From: Sipunculus nudus
Lineage: Eukaryota; Annelida; Sipuncula; Golfingiida; Sipunculidae
Assembly: GCA_026874595.1 (NCBI GenBank)
Contig: CM049321.1
Span: 16,319,979-16,383,978, forward strand
DNA: 64,000 nt
Reading direction: 5' to 3'
The notes beneath the pieces were generated by a model. That model worked only from the letters and a program-made list of their open reading frames with translations, did not search any database and was not told the origin of the DNA. Both the position numbers and the translations under genes were made by a program. Below are positions 59,160-64,000 of this stretch, in pieces; within the stretch, counting starts at the first letter, position 1, and each line of letters starts with the position of its first letter.

Positions 59160-59969
59160 TTATTGATCACAAGTGGATACTCTATAGTAATCACCTTTTC
59201 TCTGTTCATCTGTCTGTCTGTCTGACCATCTGTCCATCCACACAAAATTGTTTCAGGTTGGATTGACATAAGGATTTCAGACATGACTTACACATGGCCC
59301 AACACTTAAGAAAGAACCCGTATGATTTTTGGGTCATGAGGTCAAAGGTCAAGGTCACAAGACTCGCTTATTTAAAAAGATTATGGCTGCATTTTAAGCC
59401 AAACTTTTGATCACAAACCTTCCATCTTCAAGATATTACTTACATGCCAGTAGGGGAAGATTCTTATCGATTTGGGGTCATAGGGTCAAAGGTCAAGGTC
59501 ACAGGGCCCATCCATTCACAAACTAGTTAATGGATGATAATTCTGCTTTGGCTAGACAGATTGGCTTCAAGCTTGATTTATTAATGACCCACCACTTAAG
59601 AAAAAAACATTTTGATTTTCAGGGTCCAGAGGTCAAAGGTGAAGGTCACAGAAGCCATATCTTTCAAATGATTTTGGATGCAATGTAAATCAAACTTTAA
59701 TCCCAAACTTTCCATCTTTCACACATGGCTTACTGCCCAAAGTGGAAGAAATCTGTAGATTCTGAGGTTACCTGATCAGAGGTCAAGGTGACTGGACCCT
59801 TTTTTTTTAGAAGATTGTTACAATGAACCAAATGCTGCTAGTTCAAGGATAATAAGTTCTCAGATTTTTTTGTCACAAGGTCATTGGTTAAGGTCACAGG
59901 ACCGTCATTCATAAAAATTTGTTGAAAAATAACCTTATAGACAAATACAGCTGAGCGTAAAGACACATG
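59160..59969. repeat. Tandem array P7, about 150-170-bp unit
   Basis: Begins with a TCTGTCTGTCTG microsatellite, then about five diverged units phased by GGTCAAAGGTCAAGGTCACA-type words (about 59340, 59490, 59630, 59775, 59880). It ends near ATACAGCTGAGCGTAAAGAC. The layout is like the pearl elements but the core differs. Confidence 0.6.
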
Positions 59970-60190
59970 GGTCCCTAGTTGTTTCTATGTGATAACTTTT
60001 CCTAAATATTATCCGATTTCATTCAAATTTTGGTCACTGATTCCTCTCATGCATACCTTAGTTGGGTTTTGTTTTGCTGTGTCCGAAAATTTATTCAAAC
60101 CAGCTCAAAAACAAAAAATAAAATTTTGTTTCAAATTGACAACCAAAATTTATGACATGTGCAGAAATATTCAGGGGACAATGAAAACTA
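59970..60190 (+). repeat. GATTTCATTCAAATTTGG repeat, copy 3
   Basis: Matches 47785-48030: GATAACTTTTCCTAA, CCGATTTCATTCAAATTTTG, CATGCATACCTTAGTTGG, ending ATGACATGTG. The plus-strand ORF here is a translation of the repeat. Confidence 0.6.
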
Positions 60191-60333
60191 AAACACAGCC
60201 TCTATGGTGAAAATAAAAACTAAAACATATTGATAGGGCAGGGCAAGCATAAAGGACAACAAGAGGTGAAAGCAAAGGACATACATTCAGCAAATTTGCT
60301 TGTTTTATTATAACCTGATAATTTCATTTGCAG

Positions 60334-60642
60334 GCTTGCATGTTGTGGAGATGACGAGATGTCCCGCTTCTTTGAGCGAGCGGAGGTGACTCTCTTCAGC
60401 TACAGAATGTCCTGTCTCAGGGAGGATGAGGTCTACAGGTGCCTGCGACCTCTCCGAAAGTTCATTGCCATGGCAGCCAAGTCCAGAGAGGTCTTGTCAT
60501 CCCCTATGCAAGATATTTTTAATTTCACTTCACAATTGAGGAAGCATGGCACTTGGAAAGATTTAGTGCACAAATACTCTACAGGTGACACTGGTTGTAT
60601 TGAAGTACAGTTCCAGTTTGTACCAGACCTGGTGGCCACAAG
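60334..60642 (+). CDS. PRIM2-like DNA primase large subunit, exon B
   Basis: The acceptor is TTCATTTGCAG and the split codon gives Arg, so the junction reads ...MLR-LACCGDDEM, parallel to L-R-L-A-Y-C in human PRIM2. It continues FFERAEVTLFSYRM (compare Q-Q-E-M-D-L-L-R-F-R-F) and ends FQFVPDLVAT at a phase-2 donor, AG|GTAGTT. The exon gives 102 complete codons. This is the helical N-terminal domain that contacts PRIM1 in the known primase heterodimer. Its middle part is poorly conserved. Confidence 0.82.
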
Positions 60643-61133
60643 GTAGTTTATTTATTTCAGTTTAATTAATTGCCTAGACTGAGAGAGAGCGAGAGAGAGA
60701 AATATTTTATTCGACATAAAAGTAATGTATTCATAAACATATATTCAACATGTCATTTTTTTATTTTATTATGTCTGGAGACTGTTCTGAAGGATTTTTG
60801 TCCGCTGACGCAACAGTCACCTGTGACACATGGAGAAATATACATAAATAATATATAATATCAAGGTTAAGTGTTATACATTTTAAAAAATTTGAGATTA
60901 TATGATTTAACGAGGAAAATTGGTCAGAAACTGGGAAGATTATTCACCTGAGTTACTGAAATAACAGTTTGTTATCTATTTTTAGGGGTTTTTTTTAGTA
61001 TTTGATTTTAACATTTGAATGAATGTTATGCTAAACCTGTCTGTTTGCACATTCATTGGTGCACTTATTACATATATACAGGAAACTTGGAACACCCCTT
61101 GTATACAACAATCCATAAGTGTTATGATTTCAG

Positions 61134-61296
61134 GTCTGTTGTCTTGAGGAAGGGCTGGGCTCAGGTTCCATGTCACATGCTGCCTTCCTTGCTGCTACAG
61201 ATCTTCAACATGTTCCTGAAGACTGGTCTAGCCCAGGCCAAGAAGCTCCTGCCAGATAAACGGTCTGATGTGAGAATTTCAAAACTGATCAGGAGG
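61134..61296 (+). CDS. PRIM2-like DNA primase large subunit, exon C
   Basis: The acceptor is ATGATTTCAG. The frame reads SVVLRKGWAQVPCHML, which parallels the E-D-G-F-A-Y-V-P segment of PRIM2, then AKKLLPDKRSD, like the A-R-S-L-P region. The donor is AGG|GTAAAG at 61297; AAG|GTGTGT at 61303 is an alternative that adds two residues. Either keeps phase 0 with exon D. Confidence 0.8.
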
Positions 61297-61951
61297 GTAA
61301 AGGTGTGTCATTAGTTTTGATCAACCTATTACCTTTAGATAATTGTGCTCAATCATCTTATATGCCTGGCCTGCAATGTTTGCTCTGCACTAAATGGTTG
61401 CATAATTGAGGTACAGGTCACTGGCATGGACTAAAGAAATTGCCTGTTATATGAAAAACAAGGTGCTCACTATACTGAGGTTAAATATAAATTATATGAA
61501 AGCAATACAAATCAGGTCCATGATAAAGGTTCATTATTTTGCGTTGGTCACTTTTTCAAAGTAGTCATTAGGAGAGGTTTTCCTGTTCTATCACCTGATG
61601 CTCCTATGTGGATACATTGAATTTTATATTTATGATCATCCATTCCAGAAAAACAATAATGTGAGGCAGATACTGCATTTGACTTTTGATCTCAGAAACA
61701 TTGAGTATGTGTATTTCATCATTTAGTTGAGTTCACTTTGCATGGTCTTTAGCTTTCTTTTATATAAATTTGAAAGTTTTGAACACATTCTGCGGGAAAC
61801 CTCAATTAGTATTAAGCAAATGTAAAACAAAACAATAAAGAATACAATCAGCAAAGAAGAGCACGATCAGATTTTACAGATGAAAAACATAATCTGCAAC
61901 AACAACATTGAGGCAATCATTTTAGGGATAAATATCATTTGTCTTCTGCAG

Positions 61952-62104
61952 AGGGTCTTTAATTCATCAAGGCCAACTCACATCAGTACGGGTGGCTCCC
62001 TCAGGATACAGGAAATTGACGAGGTCAGCAAATACTTCCCTCCATGTATGCAGCATCTGCATCAACAACTGATGACCAAACATCGACTACGACACCATGC
62101 AAGG
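61952..62104 (+). CDS. PRIM2-like DNA primase large subunit, exon D (first Fe-S cysteine)
   Basis: The acceptor is GTCTTCTGCAG and the donor is AGG|GTGAGC; 51 codons, phase 0-0. It encodes SKYFPPCMQHLHQQL and KHRLRHHAR, matching the most conserved part of PRIM2 (S-F-P-P-C-M-R-Q-L-H ... L-R-H). The Cys at 62045-62047 corresponds to the first of four cysteines that hold the 4Fe-4S cluster (Cys287 in human). The other three would lie in exons beyond the window. No further exon was recognised up to 64000. Confidence 0.88.
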
Positions 62105-63559
62105 GTGAGCATTTGATGTATATACTTACCCCTTTAGCTGTATTTAAACTATCTTTATGTTAGAAGTGGCTGGGGGTGGGGAGCTTATGCCTATATCATT
62201 AATTAAAACCTTTTACATTTTCCCTCTAGTGCAGCCCTTAAACTTTATTGTGGACATTTTCTTTTACTATAGATTTGGAAATTAAATTAACTAGAATCTT
62301 TTTGCTATGAGGTTTTTTTTACCCTTATTAGATGTCTAGCCATCCACACATCCATTCCATCATTAACTTTTGTTGTCGCCCTGATAACCTTACAGTGCTT
62401 GTATCAATTTTCATGAAAATCACTATAACTATTTTTAAAGTGAGATTATTTCACTTCAATTTGATACCACACAAAATCCATTATAAATGAGGTCAGAGGT
62501 CACCAGACTTTGATTGCACCAGGTGACTTTATGCTGCAAAAGGTCACTTATGAATAGAGATAACCGGTATAACATTTTCCGTTCGTTAAGAGGAGAAAGC
62601 CTTTGATAACTTACCTATCCCCATCATAGTGTATTCTATCAATTTGTTAGCTTTTCTTGATCAATGTACAAGTGAAAATGAGAAATGTGGAAGGACTGAA
62701 AAGTTATATTTTAAATTTTTCTGAGTGGATAACAACATATTGTTGGTGAGAAGTGCTGTAACATGAGGAAACCAAGTTTTATTATTGATAAGATATGGTG
62801 ATAATGGGTCCATTTGTGCTAATAATATCAGCTTCCCTATAAACACATTGTGTCATGTGCCTGTCATTAGAATTTGAATCTTAGATGATATTGCATGCTT
62901 TAACATTGAATTACAGTGGGTGATAGAGTGCTTTAAGATTTGCTGCAGTTGTTCCAAGCATGAGTTGAAACTGATGAGGTGTGATGATAAATTGAAAATT
63001 GGTATACGTGCTGCTTACTTTGTCCTGCATAAAAAGCAATGAACTTTCTTATGGCCTTTAATTTTTTCTTCAAACATAATTTAACCCTTTCTAGTTATAT
63101 TCATTTTAGAATTCTGAAACTATTTGCTTTTACATTACAAGCAATATCTTTTTCAGCTTATGTTGTATATTTACCAAATTTTCAACAGCTCTTACTGAGA
63201 ATGCTTGATTAAGGTTATTGGGAATCTTTGAAATATAAAAATAAATATGCATTAAGTTTGACCAGAGATAATGTAGCCAAATGAGGGAATTCATGCTGCC
63301 AAGTTTGAGTGTGCTTTAGTGAGCCTGTAAACGGTAAATGGTTTTTATTTTTTAACAAAATCTTTTAATTTTAGCTTTCAAACAAACATGAATTGATACC
63401 TGTTTTTTATAAAAAAATAAAATAGGACAAAGCCAACATGTAAATATGCACACTTGTATGAATGTGATTTGAAAAAAATTATTTTGGGTCAAGATTCATG
63501 TATATTGTCAGCTGCTCTGGTTTGGTTAGACCCTAGAGCCAAAAGGGTAACTTATATGC
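62105..63559. other. Intron of the PRIM2-like gene, no exon seen
   Basis: AT-rich. The expected continuation (M-Q-Y-G-like start) was not found. A partial direct copy of the TCAGCTGCTCTGGTTT segment at 63508-63550 precedes the young repeat. Confidence 0.5.
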
Positions 63560-63792
63560 CTCAATCACAATTTGGTAATCATAATGGTAATCAATAATTG
63601 TTTACTATCAATGTAATTGTAATCGATTACATATATCAAGTAATCACCCCATGTCTGTTATTATCAGCTGCTCTGGTTTTGTTAGACCCTAGAGCCAAAA
63701 GGGTAAAATTTATACCCCTTTCAGGATGAAGCTACACATAGTTTTAGAGCATCAACACCTGTTTGCTGGCTTTTGCAATTTATTTGAAGTAT
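63560..63792 (+). repeat. Young dispersed repeat, copy 2
   Basis: Near-identical to 50791-51023. The segment TCAGCTGCTCTGGTTT-AGAGCCAAAAGGGTAA also occurs just before it, so this copy is flanked by an extra partial unit. Confidence 0.9.
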
Positions 63793-64000
63793 ATTTATTT
63801 GGAGTTTTCAAACAACATTACACATTATATTTGAACCTAATTTGCTTTGAAAATGTGTGAGTTCAGTTGAGTTGCTGCTCTAAAACTTGACATATTTATT
63901 TTATTGATCATAGATAATTATACCTGTTGAACATTATGGGGGCCACATTTAATTTTCATGCATTTATACTCATATGTTGTGGGTTGATTTGTCAGAGTAT

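Larger units (their letters stand above)
54625..60333. other. PRIM2-like intron 1 (5.7 kb)
   Basis: Splice phase and the alignment run on without a gap from exon A to exon B, so no coding exon is missing. It holds GAATT-rich repeats, two pearl-like arrays and a copy of the GATTTCATTCAAATTTGG repeat. No other gene was recognised. Confidence 0.65.

Noticed and set aside
62968-62998. CTGATGA...GAAA, possible hammerhead ribozyme core
   Set aside because: The stem between the two core parts and the flanking stems do not pair.

Overview
This is animal nuclear DNA. It has small coding islands, long repeat-rich introns and intergenic DNA, (TA)n and (CA)n microsatellites, many long poly-G/poly-C runs, and exons with clear GT-AG junctions. 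Several dispersed elements look like the bivalve 'pearl' type of non-autonomous Helitron: arrays of core repeats, an ACGG/GTCC-rich microsatellite and a terminal hairpin of the form CTCAG..CTGAG. Together with a dermatopontin gene, this suggests a lophotrochozoan, most likely a bivalve mollusc. That assignment is inference.

Four genes can be supported. (1) Minus strand, 13612 to 897: a secreted modular protein. A signal-peptide exon joins, with matching intron phase, to a TSP1+EGF-like exon and then two sushi (CCP) exons. The last sushi exon and the signal-peptide exon have no long ORF of their own and were found from composition and splice phase. The first intron (about 10.7 kb) carries a 41-bp minisatellite of about 2.2 kb with a four-unit higher-order period. 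(2) Plus strand, 22433-23700: a C2H2 zinc-finger gene with seven canonical fingers and one degenerate finger. An in-frame TAA separates it from a related upstream segment. (3) Plus strand, 41378-45896: a complete three-exon dermatopontin-like secreted protein of 170 residues, with a TATA box and a poly(A) signal. (4) Plus strand, 54407-62104 and running off the right edge: four exons of a divergent eukaryotic DNA primase large subunit (PRIM2-like), up to and including the first iron-sulphur cysteine region.

The rest is repeats. There are two hAT-type MITEs with 8-bp target duplications, a second hAT-like family of three copies (one with an empty-site comparison inside another repeat), a GGCC-ended MITE family, a GCGTA-rich MITE, a GTGTCCACTTGT-ended MITE, a tRNA-derived SINE with visible A and B boxes, pearl-like tandem elements, tandem duplications and (TA)n blocks. 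A short block with CRE-like sites, a shared 46-bp motif and a TATA-like box occurs twice, once about 340 bp upstream of the primase exon. No tRNA, rRNA or CRISPR array was seen. The genes show no functional linkage; they look like independent metazoan loci.
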